From Pseudomonadota bacterium (GTDB lineage Bacteria > Pseudomonadota > Gammaproteobacteria > Burkholderiales > Thiobacillaceae), in contig JAUYFG010000274.1 of assembly GCA_030690985.1 (NCBI GenBank), positions 1 through 56,861 of the forward strand: DNA of 56,861 nucleotides, in the 5' to 3' direction. The position numbers and the translations under genes are program-made. Shown here one piece after another: positions 14,673-22,747 of this stretch (its first letter is position 1; each line of letters starts with the position of its first letter). Below the pieces are notes generated by a model that had not been told where the DNA came from, did no database searches, and saw only the letters and a list, made by a program, of their open reading frames with translations.

Positions 14673-16631
14673 ATGTCGGTCACTTCCAAAGACGTAAAGA
14701 AGACTGAGGGTTCCACGTGGCGTCGTTACAAGGACGGCGAGAAGGAAGGGCAGTACAAGCGTGCCCAGGAAATGATTTTCCAGGCGAGCTGGACCCACAA
14801 GTGCCCGGAGTATGTGCATTCCACACCGCCTTGCCAGGGCTCCTGCCCGGCCGGTGAAGACATCCGTGGCTACCTGAATATCGTGCGTGGCATCGAGAAG
14901 CCCACCGGTGGCCAGAGCTGGCAGGAATACGCCTTTCACCGCCTGACCAGCGCCAACCCCTTCCCCGCCGTCATGGGCCGTGTCTGCCCGGCGCCGTGCG
15001 AGTCCGGTTGCAACCGCAACCAGATCGAGGAAAACGTGGGTATCAACTCGGTTGAACACTTCCTCGGCAACTGGGCGCTGGAAAACAACATCGGTTTTGA
15101 AAAGCCGGCCAATGAAAGTGGCAAGAAGATCGCCATCATCGGCGGTGGCCCCGCCGGCCTGGCAGCCGCCTATCAGCTGCGTCGCATGGGCCACGGCTGC
15201 ACGATATTCGATGACCACGCTGAACTCGGCGGCATGATGCGCTACGGCATCCCTGGTTTCCGTACCCCACGTGATGTGCTCGACGGCGAGATCAAACGTA
15301 TCGTCGACATGGGCGTGGAAACGCGTCTGAACACGCGTATCGGTACCGATATCAGCATGGAGCAGATCGAGAAAGACTACGACGCAGTGCTGATCGCCCT
15401 GGGTGCTCAGGGTGGCCGTACTTTGCCGGTTGAGGGTGCTGATGCCCCCAACTGTGTTCCCGCCACCGCCTTCTTGCGTGCCTTCAACGAAGGCCGTTTG
15501 CAGCACGTCGGCAACAAGATCGTGGTTATCGGTGGTGGTGACACCTCCATCGACGTGGCGACCGTCGCCCGTCGTCTTGGCAAGGTCACCAATGCCTCCA
15601 CCACTGATCTGCCGGAAATGGTGCTGGCTGGCCATACCGCGCACGACGTCGCCAGCATTTCCGCCCGCATGGGTGTCGAAGTGGTGCTGATCTCCCGCGC
15701 CACCATCGACAAGATGGCTGCCAACAAGCACGAAGTCGAGCAGGCCAAAGCCGAAGGCATCGAGATCATCGGCGGCGTGACGCCCATCGCCGTGATCAAG
15801 GATGCCTCCGGCCGTGCCACCGCGCTGCGCGTGGCCGAGTTCGAAGTGGTCGGCAAGGAAACCAGGATCAAGGAAGGCACTGAATTCGACATCACCGGTG
15901 ACTTGATCGTCTCCGCCATCGGCCAGGCCGTCGATTTCACCGGCCTCGAAAGCTTCAACAACAACAATGGTCTGATCCGCGCCGACAAGAACTACCGCTT
16001 CCCCAACAAGCCGAACATCTTCGTCGCCGGTGACGTGATCCGCCCGCATCTGCTGACCACCGCAATCGGCCATGCCCGCATCTGTGCCGACGGTATCGAC
16101 GCCTTCCTCAAGGGCGAAGAAGCAGGCAAGCGGCCCAAGGTCGACGTGGCGCATTGGGACCAGGTACGCAAGTGGGTCGAAACCGGCCATGAGTACAAAG
16201 AGCACCACGGCCAGGAAACGGGTAGCGACTCCTGGAAGGACGTCTTGCACAACTTCGACGACCGTTCCGGCCGTTATGTGATCCCGTCCACCGAGATGTT
16301 CCTCGGCCACTTCATGAACGTCCCGCGCAATCAACGTGGTGTAACTACGTTGGACAAGGACTCCGCCCTGGGTAACTTCGAAGACCGCCTGCACGCCCTG
16401 GACGATAAGCAGACTGTGGCGGAAGCCAAGCGCTGCATGTCCTGTGGCCTTTGCTTCGAGTGCGACAACTGCGTGATCTACTGTCCGCAAGTGGCCGTGT
16501 TCAAGGTCAAGAAGAAAGACAACCCCACCACCGGCCGTTATGTGGACACCGACTACACCAAGTGCATCGGTTGCCACATTTGTGCCGAAGTGTGCCCGAC
16601 CGGCTACATTCTCATGGGCATGGGCGAGTAA
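14673..16631 (+). CDS. dsrL: DsrL, iron-sulfur flavoprotein NAD(P)H oxidoreductase
   Basis: The 652-aa protein is related to the small subunit of glutamate synthase/NfnB. N-terminal Fe-S cysteines (CQGSCPAGEDI; RVCPAPCESGCNRNQ) are followed by an FAD motif, IAIIGGGPAGLAAA (about 150-163), and a nucleotide motif, IVVIGGGDTSIDVA (about 287-300). A C-terminal two-cluster ferredoxin (CMSCGLCFECDNC; CIGCHICAEVC) ends the protein. In sulfur oxidisers DsrL accepts electrons from DsrAB and reduces NAD, and it is essential for the oxidative pathway. Length matches the family. Confidence 0.95.
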   Translation: MSVTSKDVKKTEGSTWRRYKDGEKEGQYKRAQEMIFQASWTHKCPEYVHSTPPCQGSCPAGEDIRGYLNIVRGIEKPTGGQSWQEYAFHRLTSANPFPAVMGRVCPAPCESGCNRNQIEENVGINSVEHFLGNWALENNIGFEKPANESGKKIAIIGGGPAGLAAAYQLRRMGHGCTIFDDHAELGGMMRYGIPGFRTPRDVLDGEIKRIVDMGVETRLNTRIGTDISMEQIEKDYDAVLIALGAQGGRTLPVEGADAPNCVPATAFLRAFNEGRLQHVGNKIVVIGGGDTSIDVATVARRLGKVTNASTTDLPEMVLAGHTAHDVASISARMGVEVVLISRATIDKMAANKHEVEQAKAEGIEIIGGVTPIAVIKDASGRATALRVAEFEVVGKETRIKEGTEFDITGDLIVSAIGQAVDFTGLESFNNNNGLIRADKNYRFPNKPNIFVAGDVIRPHLLTTAIGHARICADGIDAFLKGEEAGKRPKVDVAHWDQVRKWVETGHEYKEHHGQETGSDSWKDVLHNFDDRSGRYVIPSTEMFLGHFMNVPRNQRGVTTLDKDSALGNFEDRLHALDDKQTVAEAKRCMSCGLCFECDNCVIYCPQVAVFKVKKKDNPTTGRYVDTDYTKCIGCHICAEVCPTGYILMGMGE

Positions 16632-16646
16632 ACAAGGATGAATGGC

Positions 16647-17117
16647 ATGGCTAGACTGGCCGGTTATTTGCGCGCGGGGCTGCGCACGGGTTTACGTCCG
16701 GGTTTGCGTCTTATCGTCCTTCTCGGCGTGACGGCTGTAATGGCTGTCCCGTCATTCGAGGCGGCAGCGGGTGTTGATCTGCCCAAGCTGGAAAAGGGCA
16801 AGGGCGAGAAATGTGTGGAAGACACCGCAACCATGCGGCGCAACCATATGGATCTGCTGAAAGCTCACCGTGACGACACGTTGCGCCGGGGTATCCGCAC
16901 CACCAGGCACAGCCTCAAAGCCTGTGTGGAGTGCCATGCCAGTAGCAAGACCGGCAGCGTGGCTTCCTCGAAGGAGGATTTCTGCGTGGCCTGTCACAGC
17001 TATGCCGGCGCCAAGCTCGACTGCTGGGATTGCCATGCCACCAAACCAGGCAAGCGTGCCGTGACTCAGGCCGCGCAACCCACGGCATCCCTGCCCTCCA
17101 ACGGAGGCCGCCAATGA
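16647..17117 (+). CDS. dsrJ: DsrJ, periplasmic triheme cytochrome c
   Basis: The 156-aa protein has an uncleaved signal or membrane anchor (about 20-40) and three haem sites: CVECH (93-97), CVACH (113-117) and CWDCH (126-130). Cys56 in GEKCVED is the likely unusual Cys haem ligand known for DsrJ. It faces the periplasm as the electron entry or exit of DsrMKJOP. The start at 16647 is preferred over ATG 16638, whose AAGG is directly adjacent and too close. It overlaps dsrO by ATGA. Confidence 0.93.
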   Translation: MARLAGYLRAGLRTGLRPGLRLIVLLGVTAVMAVPSFEAAAGVDLPKLEKGKGEKCVEDTATMRRNHMDLLKAHRDDTLRRGIRTTRHSLKACVECHASSKTGSVASSKEDFCVACHSYAGAKLDCWDCHATKPGKRAVTQAAQPTASLPSNGGRQ

Positions 17118-17857
17118 GTGAATCCATGAACACCAAACTCGAAGACCGTCGCGCGTTCCTCAAGACGGGTGCTGTGGTCGCCGGTGTCACGCTTGGTCCC
17201 GGTGTGCTGCTCTACAGTGTGGCGCACAGCCGCGCACCCGAAGAGGGCGCTTCCAGCAAGCAACGCTGGGGGATGTTGATCGACACCACCAAGTGCGGTG
17301 ACGGCTGCAACGACTGTGTCACTGCCTGTAACACGGAAAACGGCCTGTCCGGCAAGACCGGCCCGCAGGACAGCCAATGGATCCGCAAGGTGGACATCAA
17401 GGATCTGCGCACCGGTTATGTGCAAAGCCTGCCCATGATGTGCCAGCACTGCGAAAACCCGCCCTGCGTGGATGTCTGCCCGACCGGCGCCTCGATGAAG
17501 CGGGCCGACGGCATCGTCCTGGTGGATCGGCATAGCTGCATCGGTTGTCGCTACTGCATGTTGGCCTGCCCGTACAAGGCGCGCTCCTTCGTGCACGAAC
17601 CGCTGACCGACCAGAACCCGGAAGTCCCGCGCGGCAAAGGCTGTGTCGAGTCCTGCACCTTCTGCGTGCAGCGCGTCGATCGCGGCGAACAGCCCGCCTG
17701 CGTCGAGGCCTGCAATGCCAAGAGCCACAAGGCCATGGTCTTCGGTGATCTCGACGATCCCGAAAGCGAAGTCGCGAAGCTGCTCAAGTCCACCGACAGT
17801 GTCGAGGTCAGGGCCGATCTGGCGCTCAACACCGGCGTTCGTTATCAAGGGATATAA
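17114..17857 (+). CDS. dsrO: DsrO, Tat-exported periplasmic ferredoxin-like subunit
   Basis: The 247-aa protein has a twin-arginine signal (DRRAFLKTGAVV, Arg12-Arg13). It also has several [4Fe-4S] motifs: CGDGCNDCVTAC, CQHCENPPCVDVC, CIGCRYCMLAC and CTFCVQRV. It bridges the cytochrome DsrJ and the integral subunit DsrP. The start overlaps the dsrJ stop, with GGAGG seven bases upstream. The next gene begins three bases after its stop, so dsrJOP are tightly coupled. Confidence 0.94.
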   Translation: MSESMNTKLEDRRAFLKTGAVVAGVTLGPGVLLYSVAHSRAPEEGASSKQRWGMLIDTTKCGDGCNDCVTACNTENGLSGKTGPQDSQWIRKVDIKDLRTGYVQSLPMMCQHCENPPCVDVCPTGASMKRADGIVLVDRHSCIGCRYCMLACPYKARSFVHEPLTDQNPEVPRGKGCVESCTFCVQRVDRGEQPACVEACNAKSHKAMVFGDLDDPESEVAKLLKSTDSVEVRADLALNTGVRYQGI

Positions 17858-17860
17858 GAC

Positions 17861-19078
17861 ATGGCACACGAACTTTGCATCAATCAAGGCGAGTGCCGCA
17901 CCGGGCAGTTCATTGCCTTGCTCTCTCTAGGAGGACTGGTGGTCCTCGGCGCGCTGTATGCCTTCTTCACCCTGGAACACCACGGCCACGTTCTCACCGG
18001 GATGAACAACCAGATCGTCTGGGGCCTGCCGCATGTGTTCGCCGTGTTCCTGATCGTCGCCGCTTCCGGCGCGCTCAACGTGGCGTCCATCGGTTCGGTA
18101 TTCGGCAAGCAGGTCTACAAGTCCCGCGCGCCGCTCTCCGGCATGTTGGCCCTGGCGCTGCTGGCCGGCGGCCTGGCCGTCCTGGTGCTCGATCTCGGTC
18201 GCCCTGACCGTCTGATCGTGGCCATGACCCACTACAACTTCAAGTCCATCTTTGCCTGGAACATGATCTTCTACAACGGCTTCTTCGCCATTGTGGGTCT
18301 GTACTTGATTACCCTGATGGATCGCAGGTTGAAGGTCTGGTCGAAGCCGGTCGGTTATATGGCCTTTTTCTGGCGCTTGTCACTGACCACCGCCACCGGT
18401 TCCATCTTCGGCTTCCTCGTGGCCCGTGCCGGTTACAACTCGGCGCTGATGGCACCGATGTTCGTCATCATGTCATTCGCTTACGGCCTGGCGGTCTTCA
18501 TGGTGGTGCAGTCGTCCATGTATCGCTGGAACGGCATGACCCTCGACGAGGGCGTCCGCCGCCGCATGAAGAACCTCTTGGCCGTGTTCGTGGGTGCCTC
18601 GCTTTACTTCACCATTGTTTTCCACCTCACCAATTTGTACTTCGCCAAACAGTGGGAGTTCGAACGCTTCATCCTGCTCGATGGCGGCATCTACACCACG
18701 GTGTTCTGGGTGGGCCAGGTGATTCTTGGCGGTATCGTGCCCCTGATCCTGCTGTTCATGCCGCGTTCCCAGGATGCGCAGAAGGTGTGTTTCTGCTTCC
18801 TGGCTCCCGTCCTGGTCATTCTTGGCGGTGTCGCGCAAATGTACGTCACCATCGTCGGTGGCCAGGCCTTCCCGCTGGTCATGTTCCCAGGCCATGAAGT
18901 TCAGAGCGCCTTCTATGATGGTGTCGTGCATGCTTACAGCCCGAGTGTTTACGAGTGGTTGCTGGGTATGGGCGGTGTCGGCATCACGTTCGTGCTGACG
19001 GTGGTTGCCGTGCGGGTATTCAAGTTCATGCCGCAGGATGATTTCAAGACCCTGCAGTCGCGCAGAAATACGGACTGA
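17861..19078 (+). CDS. dsrP: DsrP, NrfD-like integral membrane subunit
   Basis: The 405-aa hydrophobic protein of the NrfD/PsrC family has about ten predicted helices. It should exchange electrons between DsrO and quinones. A short Cys-containing N-terminus (MAHELCINQGECRTG) precedes the first helix. It is the last gene before a strong terminator at 19099-19131, so it ends the main dsrA-P transcript. Confidence 0.94.
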   Translation: MAHELCINQGECRTGQFIALLSLGGLVVLGALYAFFTLEHHGHVLTGMNNQIVWGLPHVFAVFLIVAASGALNVASIGSVFGKQVYKSRAPLSGMLALALLAGGLAVLVLDLGRPDRLIVAMTHYNFKSIFAWNMIFYNGFFAIVGLYLITLMDRRLKVWSKPVGYMAFFWRLSLTTATGSIFGFLVARAGYNSALMAPMFVIMSFAYGLAVFMVVQSSMYRWNGMTLDEGVRRRMKNLLAVFVGASLYFTIVFHLTNLYFAKQWEFERFILLDGGIYTTVFWVGQVILGGIVPLILLFMPRSQDAQKVCFCFLAPVLVILGGVAQMYVTIVGGQAFPLVMFPGHEVQSAFYDGVVHAYSPSVYEWLLGMGGVGITFVLTVVAVRVFKFMPQDDFKTLQSRRNTD

Positions 19079-19098
19079 ACAAGCTGGCACCTGTTATC

Positions 19099-19131
19099 GC
19101 AAAAAGCCGACCAAATTAGTCGGCTTTTTGC
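19099..19131 (+). terminator. Rho-independent terminator after dsrP
   Basis: A 13-bp perfect stem, GCAAAAAGCCGAC (19099-19111) with GTCGGCTTTTTGC (19119-19131), a 7-base loop and a built-in T-run. It is A/T-flanked, so it could work in both directions. It places dsrN, dsrR and cysG in a separate or read-through transcript. Confidence 0.9.
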
Positions 19132-19154
19132 TTTCCCGCCGGTAAAATCTTGCC

Positions 19155-20531
19155 ATGCCGCATCTATACCTCTCCGCCGCCCACAAATCCTCGGGCAAAA
19201 CCACGCTTACCTTGGGCCTGTGCCGGGCTCTGCGCAATCGTGGCCTGAAGGTACAGGCATTCAAGAAAGGGCCGGATTACATCGACCCGATCTGGCATGG
19301 TCTGGCGGCCGGTCGCCCCAGTTACAACCTGGATTTCCACATGATGCATAAGGTGGAAATCGAGGCTTTGTTCGCGCGCCATGCCGGCGTGGCCGACATC
19401 AGCCTGATCGAGGGCAACAAGGGGCTTTACGACGGCATGGATGTGGAAGGCTCCAACAGCAATGCCGCGCTCGCCAAGTTGCTGAATGCACCGGTGCTGC
19501 TGGTGCTCGACACCATCGGCATGACGCGTGGCATCGCGCCGCTGATCCTCGGTTATAAGGCCTTCGACCCGGCGGTGAACATCGCCGGCGTCATCCTCAA
19601 CAAGGTGGGTGGGCCGCGCCATGAGGGCAAATTGCGCGAGGTGATTGCGCGCTATACCGATGTGCCAGTCTTGGGGGTGGTCTACAAGAGCGAACAAATG
19701 GCCATCGCCGAGCGCCACCTCGGCCTGGTGCCGGGGAACGAAGCGGTGGAGGCGGATGCCCGCGTCGAAGCCATTGCCAGCCTGGTCGCCGCGCAAGTGG
19801 ATATCGACCGTCTCCTGGAGATTGCCGGCCAGGCCGCCGCACCCCGCCCGCCGCTGGCGAAACGATTGGGACAGGGCGGGCTGCGTATCGCTTACGCGCA
19901 TGACCGCGCCTTCGGTTTCTACTATCAGGAAGACCTCGACACCCTGCGCGATGCCGGATTCGAACTGGTGCCTCTGAATACGCTGCGGGACGCGCGACTG
20001 CCCGACGTGGATGGCCTTCTGTTGGGTGGCGGTTTTCCGGAGATGTTCATTGAGGCCCTGGCCGCCAATGCCAGCCTGCGCGCGGATGTCGCTCGCCAGA
20101 TTGAAGCCGGGCTACCGGTCTATGCCGAGTGCGGTGGCCTCATGTTCCTGGCGCGTTCGCTCCGCTGGGGCGAACGACAGGGCGAGATGGTCGGAATCCT
20201 GCCCGGTGATGTGGTCATGACCGACCGCCCAGTCGGCCGCGGTTATGCGGAACTGGAAGAAACAGCGGAGGCGCCCTGGGCCGCGCAGACTCAAACGATT
20301 CCCGCGCACGAATTTCACTACTCGCACTTGGAAAACCTGCCCAGCGACCTCAATTACGCCTACCGCGTGAAACGTGGCCACGGTATGGATGGCCAACGCG
20401 ATGGCTACGTCTATCGCAATCTGCTTGCTGCCTACTGTCATCGACGCGGTTCCGGCGAGCGCGGCTGGATTGCACCTTTCCTGGAGAAAGTGCGCGTGTA
20501 TTCCCGATCGCTCAATCGCCTAGCCGCTTGA
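19155..20531 (+). CDS. dsrN: DsrN, siroheme amidase (CobB/CbiA-like)
   Basis: The 458-aa protein resembles cobyrinic acid a,c-diamide synthase. An N-terminal ATP-binding P-loop domain (SAAHKSSGKTTL) is followed by a C-terminal class I glutamine amidotransferase domain with nucleophile Cys in YAECGGLMFLA. In Dsr organisms it amidates siroheme to the siro(heme)amide used by DsrAB. No clear Shine-Dalgarno is present. TAAAAT at 19145-19150 lies just before the ATG, compatible with its own promoter and a very short leader (weak). Confidence 0.92.
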   Translation: MPHLYLSAAHKSSGKTTLTLGLCRALRNRGLKVQAFKKGPDYIDPIWHGLAAGRPSYNLDFHMMHKVEIEALFARHAGVADISLIEGNKGLYDGMDVEGSNSNAALAKLLNAPVLLVLDTIGMTRGIAPLILGYKAFDPAVNIAGVILNKVGGPRHEGKLREVIARYTDVPVLGVVYKSEQMAIAERHLGLVPGNEAVEADARVEAIASLVAAQVDIDRLLEIAGQAAAPRPPLAKRLGQGGLRIAYAHDRAFGFYYQEDLDTLRDAGFELVPLNTLRDARLPDVDGLLLGGGFPEMFIEALAANASLRADVARQIEAGLPVYAECGGLMFLARSLRWGERQGEMVGILPGDVVMTDRPVGRGYAELEETAEAPWAAQTQTIPAHEFHYSHLENLPSDLNYAYRVKRGHGMDGQRDGYVYRNLLAAYCHRRGSGERGWIAPFLEKVRVYSRSLNRLAA

Positions 20532-20594
20532 CGGCCTTTGACCAGACGCTTACTTAACCTGGGGCACGGCCCCGCTACTGCAAGGAAACGAATC

Positions 20595-20966
20595 ATGATC
20601 AGCTTGACCAAGGAAGCCGCCGCGCAAGTTCGCGCCTCCGCGCAAGAAGGGGGCGCCGATAACCTGGCATTGCGTATCGCCGCCCGTGTCAACCAGGCCG
20701 GCATGCTGGAATTCGGCATGGGCTTCGATGACGAACGCAGCAACGACACCCTCGTCGACTCCTGGGGGGTGACCCTGCTGGTCAACGCCGAAAGCGCGTC
20801 GATGCTGGATGACGTCACTATCGACTTCTCCGAAGTCAATCCCGGTGAGCACCGCTTCGTGTTCATGAAGGCGAGTGCCCAGGAAGGGGGTTGCAGCACG
20901 GGAGCCAGTAACAGCGGCGGCGGCTGCGGCGGTTGCGGCAGCAGCGGCGGCGGTTGCGGCAGCTGA
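20595..20966 (+). CDS. dsrR: DsrR, IscA-like protein with Gly/Cys-rich tail
   Basis: The 123-aa protein has an A-type carrier (IscA/HesB) fold: ISLTKEAAAQVRAS, then LALRIAARVNQAGMLEFGMGFDD and VNPGEHRFVF. Allochromatium DsrR has this fold without the cluster cysteines and affects dsr expression after transcription. Here the core likewise has no IscA-type Cys, but the C-terminus (about 98-123) carries four cysteines in a glycine-rich tail (EGGCSTG; GGGCGGCGSSGGGCGS). Start at 20595 with AAGGAAA upstream. The tail could bind metal or a cluster; that is inference. Confidence 0.85.
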   Translation: MISLTKEAAAQVRASAQEGGADNLALRIAARVNQAGMLEFGMGFDDERSNDTLVDSWGVTLLVNAESASMLDDVTIDFSEVNPGEHRFVFMKASAQEGGCSTGASNSGGGCGGCGSSGGGCGS

Positions 20967-21065
20967 TTGATTTTGGATTGGGGAAGTGTGATTGCGGATT
21001 GTCACTACCCGCTGGCCGCACCTCTCCAATCCCCATCCCCCAATCCCAAATCTCAAATCGCAAAA
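20967..21065. repeat. Degenerate heptad repeats forming the cysG leader
   Basis: The gap between dsrR and cysG begins GATTTTGGATTGGGGAAG and ends with ATCCCAAATCTCAAATCGC then AAAA and the ATG. These are opposed heptad blocks (GATTxxG and CxxAATC) that could pair as a long stem. No ribosome binding site is visible. Confidence 0.6.
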
Positions 21066-22505
21066 ATGGACTACTTACCGATTTTCCTCGACCTGCGTGG
21101 CCGCAAGGGCCTGGTGGTGGGCGGTGGTGACACCGCCGCGCGCAAGGCGTCGCTCATGCTCAATGCCGGCGCCTGGGTGCACGCGGTTTCGCCTACGCCC
21201 CTGTCCAACGCTTTCAAGGAACTGGCCGTCAGCGACCGTCTGATCCACCTCTCAACCGACTTTCAGGAAACCCATCTGGACGGCATGGATGTGGTGTTTG
21301 CCGCCAGCGAAGACGACCGCCTGAACAAGGCTGTGCATGATGCCGCACGTGCCCGCCATATCCCGGTGAACGTGGTGGACAAGCCCGAGGTGTGCTCCTT
21401 CATCATGCCTTCCATCATCGACCGCTCGCCGGTGATGGTGGCCGTGTCCAGTGGCGGCGAAGCGCCGGTGCTCTCGCGCCTGTTGCGTGCCCGTCTGGAA
21501 ACCCTGATTCCCGCCGGCTACGGTCGCCTTGCCGCGCTCGCCGGCCGCTTCAAGCAAGCGGTACGCGGCAAGTTCGGCACGACCGAGCAGCGGCGCAAGT
21601 TCTGGGAAAGAGCGTTCCTGTCGCCGATTTCGGAAATGGTGTTTGCGGGACGCGAACAGGAGGCCGAAGCCAGCCTTCAGTCCATGCTCGATGCCACGGG
21701 CACTGAGCCGGCAACCGGCGAGGTCTATCTGGTCGGCGCCGGTCCCGGCAACCCCGATCTGCTCACCTTCCGGGCGCTGCGCCTGATGCAGCAGGCCGAC
21801 GTGGTGGTCTACGACCGTCTGGTTTCCCCGCCCATTCTGGATATGTGCCGGCGCGACGCCGACCGTTTCTATGTCGGCAAGGAACGCGATAACCATGCCG
21901 TGCCGCAGGACGAAATCAACCTGGTTCTGGTGCGTCTGGCCAAGGAAGGCAAACGGGTGCTGCGTTTGAAAGGCGGCGATCCGTTCATCTTCGGACGCGG
22001 CGGCGAGGAGATCGAAACCCTGCGCGAGCATGGTGTGCCGTTCCAGGTGGTACCGGCGGTGACGGCGGCGGCGGGGGTGGCAGCCTATGCCGGTATTCCG
22101 CTCACTCACCGCGACCATGCCCAGGCGCTGGTCCTGGTGACCGGCCATCTCAAGGACGGCACCATGGACCTGGATTGGGACATGCTCTGCCGGCCGCGCC
22201 AGACCATCGTCATCTACATGGGCCTGAAAGGTCTGGTGACGCTGTGCGACGAGATGAAGAAACACGGTATGCCGGGTGATACCCCTGCTGCCATCGTGCA
22301 GCAAGGCACCACGCTGAACCAGAAGACGGTTACCGGTACGCTGGATACTTTGCCGACGCTGGCCGCCAAGGCCGAGTTGAAGCCACCGACCCTGATCATT
22401 GTCGGCAGCGTGGTCAGCCTGCACGCCAAGCTCAACTGGTTCAACCCGGAACCCGCGGCAGACGACCACTGGCATACCCCGCTGGATCGACCGGCGAGCA
22501 TGTAA
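21066..22505 (+). CDS. cysG: Siroheme synthase (trifunctional CysG)
   Basis: The 479-aa protein. The N-terminal precorrin-2 dehydrogenase/ferrochelatase half (about 1-205) has the NAD motif LVVGGGDTAARKA. The C-terminal uroporphyrinogen-III methyltransferase half (about 218-460) has VYLVGAGPGNPDLLTFRA and VLRLKGGDPFIFGRGGEE. It makes siroheme from uroporphyrinogen III and so feeds DsrAB, with DsrN amidating the product. The start at 21066 (MDYLPIFLDLRG) is the family start; residues encoded upstream in frame are repeat-derived. Confidence 0.93.
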   Translation: MDYLPIFLDLRGRKGLVVGGGDTAARKASLMLNAGAWVHAVSPTPLSNAFKELAVSDRLIHLSTDFQETHLDGMDVVFAASEDDRLNKAVHDAARARHIPVNVVDKPEVCSFIMPSIIDRSPVMVAVSSGGEAPVLSRLLRARLETLIPAGYGRLAALAGRFKQAVRGKFGTTEQRRKFWERAFLSPISEMVFAGREQEAEASLQSMLDATGTEPATGEVYLVGAGPGNPDLLTFRALRLMQQADVVVYDRLVSPPILDMCRRDADRFYVGKERDNHAVPQDEINLVLVRLAKEGKRVLRLKGGDPFIFGRGGEEIETLREHGVPFQVVPAVTAAAGVAAYAGIPLTHRDHAQALVLVTGHLKDGTMDLDWDMLCRPRQTIVIYMGLKGLVTLCDEMKKHGMPGDTPAAIVQQGTTLNQKTVTGTLDTLPTLAAKAELKPPTLIIVGSVVSLHAKLNWFNPEPAADDHWHTPLDRPASM

Positions 22506-22594
22506 CTTTTCTTTCTCCCTCTTCCTTCGGGAGAAAGCCGGGTTGCGGGAGCGTCGCTGGCTTGATTGACGCAGGTTCCTTCTCCCTTCGTGTC

Positions 22595-22667
22595 GTAGGT
22601 TGGGCAAAGCGCAGCGTGCCCAACATCGCGACGGTTTGTTGGGCACGCTGCGCTTTGCCCAACCTAC
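22595..22667. repeat. REPIN element, GTAGGTTGGGC family, 73 bp
   Basis: Inverted repeat with the left arm GTAGGTTGGGCAAAGCG and the right arm CGCTTTGCCCAACCTAC, plus an inner GTGCCCAACA/TGTTGGGCAC pair. This is a complete reference copy. The preceding 22506-22594 holds only low-complexity CTTTCTCCC sequence. Confidence 0.9.
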
Positions 22668-22677
22668 GTTACTGTCG

Positions 22678-22733
22678 GTAGGGTGCGCCGCGCGCACCGA
22701 TTGATGGCCGATGGTGCGCACGGCGCACCCTAC
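22678..22733. repeat. REPIN-like palindrome, GTAGGGTGCGC family
   Basis: GTAGGGTGCGCCGCGCGCACC pairs with GGTGCGCACGGCGCACCCTAC. Thirteen bases separate it from the preceding element at 22595-22667. A half copy occurs at 54444-54487. Confidence 0.85.
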
Positions 22734-22747
22734 CAACGCCTGACCCC

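Noticed and set aside
14604-16577. A 657-codon open frame on the minus strand opposite dsrL
   Set aside because: It is the antisense of a strongly conserved gene in GC-rich DNA, has low-complexity His/Gly/Val composition, no ribosome binding site and no recognisable domain.
8157-22505. Recent horizontal transfer of the dsr cluster
   Set aside because: No integrase, tRNA end, flanking direct repeats or clear shift in base or codon use against neighbouring housekeeping genes can be seen.
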